Assembly (NCBI RefSeq): GCF_030269125.1
Contig: NZ_BSSM01000013.1
Location: 124,001 to 188,000, forward strand
Origin: Streptomyces hygroscopicus subsp. hygroscopicus
GTDB taxonomy: Bacteria; Actinomycetota; Actinomycetes; Streptomycetales; Streptomycetaceae
Direction: 5' to 3'
DNA length: 64,000 nt
Numbering within the stretch: position 1 is the first letter of the stretch; each line of letters starts with the position of its first letter. Positions 63,406 to 64,000 of this stretch are shown here, piece by piece. Below the pieces are notes generated by a model that was not told the origin of the DNA, made no database searches, and worked only from the letters and a program-made list of their open reading frames with translations. A program made the position numbers and the translations under genes.

Positions 63406-64000
63406 ATGCAGGAGGCACCGGAACTCCGGAGCGCGGCAGATCCCGCGTCGGAGGCCTGGCGGGCCAATGAACAGGCCCATCTCGCACTGGTCGAGGAGTT
63501 GCGCGGCAAGCTGGCCGCGGCGGCGCTCGGCGGCGGGGAGCGGGCGCGGGCCCGGCACACCGCGCGCGGCAAGCTGCTGCCGAGGGACCGGGTCGACACA
63601 CTCCTCGACCCCGGCTCGCCCTTCCTGGAGCTGGCCCCCCTCGCGGCCGACGGGCTGTACGACGGGCAGGCGCCGGCCGCCGGAGTGATCGCCGGGATCG
63701 GCCGGGTCAGCGGGCGCGAGTGCGTGATCGTCGCGAACGACGCGACCGTCAAGGGCGGCACGTACTACCCGATGACCGTCAAGAAGCACCTGCGCGCCCA
63801 GGAGGTGGCCCTCGACAACCGGCTGCCCTGCGTCTACCTGGTCGACTCGGGCGGCGCCTTCCTGCCGATGCAGGACGAGGTGTTCCCGGACCGCGAGCAC
63901 TTCGGGCGGATCTTCTACAACCAGGCCCGGATGTCCGGCGCGGGCATCCCGCAGATCGCGGCCGTCCTCGGCTCCTGCACGGCGGGCGGCGCGTACGTCC
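63406..64000 (+). CDS. accD1: Acyl-CoA carboxylase beta (carboxyltransferase) subunit, 5' part
   Basis: This gene is cut by the window end; about 198 residues are visible. It opens with MQEAPELRSAADPASEAWRA, followed by the carboxyltransferase segments ARGKLLPRDRVDTLLDPGSP, GGTYYPMTVKKHLRAQEVAL, VDSGGAFLP and GSCTAGGAYV (acyl-CoA pocket). The match is to methylcrotonyl-CoA carboxylase beta (AccD1/LiuB). With the acyl-CoA dehydrogenase nearby it fits leucine breakdown. ATG 63406; AGGGGAC about 10 nt upstream is a weak site. Confidence 0.85.
   Translation, partial: MQEAPELRSAADPASEAWRANEQAHLALVEELRGKLAAAALGGGERARARHTARGKLLPRDRVDTLLDPGSPFLELAPLAADGLYDGQAPAAGVIAGIGRVSGRECVIVANDATVKGGTYYPMTVKKHLRAQEVALDNRLPCVYLVDSGGAFLPMQDEVFPDREHFGRIFYNQARMSGAGIPQIAAVLGSCTAGGAYV

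Overview
The window is a high-GC actinobacterial chromosome segment, almost certainly from a Streptomyces. It carries chaplin and rodlin genes, which are largely confined to Streptomyces and its close relatives. It also has the tyrosinase pair melC1/melC2, GTG/TTG starts, very high third-position GC and a gene order that resembles the SCO2699-SCO2779 stretch of S. coelicolor as I remember it. It is not S. coelicolor itself: the cell-surface block is more compact and there are three rodlins. I see no tRNA, rRNA, CRISPR array, prophage or insertion sequence.

Layout. 1-7.9 kb is a cell-surface and pigment block: four chaplins (three short, one long with an LPHTG wall-sorting signal), three rodlins, the melC operon and several small secreted proteins. 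7.9-13 kb holds an ABC permease translationally coupled to a hydrolase/ABC-ATPase fusion, then an APC permease. 13.3-19.5 kb is a five-gene myo-inositol catabolic operon (iolC, Cgl0159-type aldolase, iolB, iolD, mmsA) read from a recognisable promoter with a palindrome beside it and closed by a U-tailed terminator. 19.9-25 kb has a small HTH protein, a zinc alcohol dehydrogenase, a PrsW-like membrane protease and a copper efflux pair (copZ-copA) behind a CsoR-type operator. 25.5-29.3 kb has citrate synthase and a RecD2-type helicase. 29.4-31 kb has an Rpn-family nuclease whose 3' end has been duplicated twice in tandem.

31.2-37.3 kb is a ribose operon (rbsR-A-CB-K-D) in which the permease and binding protein are one polypeptide, behind two copies of a LacI-type operator. 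37.5-45 kb contains a membrane protein, an ECF42-type sigma factor with its DGPF partner, a lipase-like hydrolase, a LacI regulator, a MarR-GNAT protein and a TIM-barrel isomerase. 45-54.4 kb contains a secreted GH3 glycosidase, a full-length tandem ABC exporter, a phytase-like secreted protein, a class A beta-lactamase-like hydrolase and a small protein whose residue pattern recalls the C-terminal part of Cas8c. 54.4-58.8 kb is an agmatinase/ThDP-enzyme pair divergent from a PucR regulator. The window ends with an acyl-CoA thioesterase, an acyl-CoA dehydrogenase, a TetR regulator and the start of a carboxyltransferase gene (accD1-like), the beginning of a branched-chain acyl-CoA catabolic locus with two TetR-type operators.

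Working together. The surface block supplies the amyloid coat of aerial hyphae. The iol and rbs operons are self-contained sugar uptake or breakdown units, each with a visible regulatory site. The copper pair may protect against the copper that tyrosinase needs. Family names come from recognising sequence motifs, not from a search. Start codons were chosen mainly by Shine-Dalgarno spacing and family alignment.
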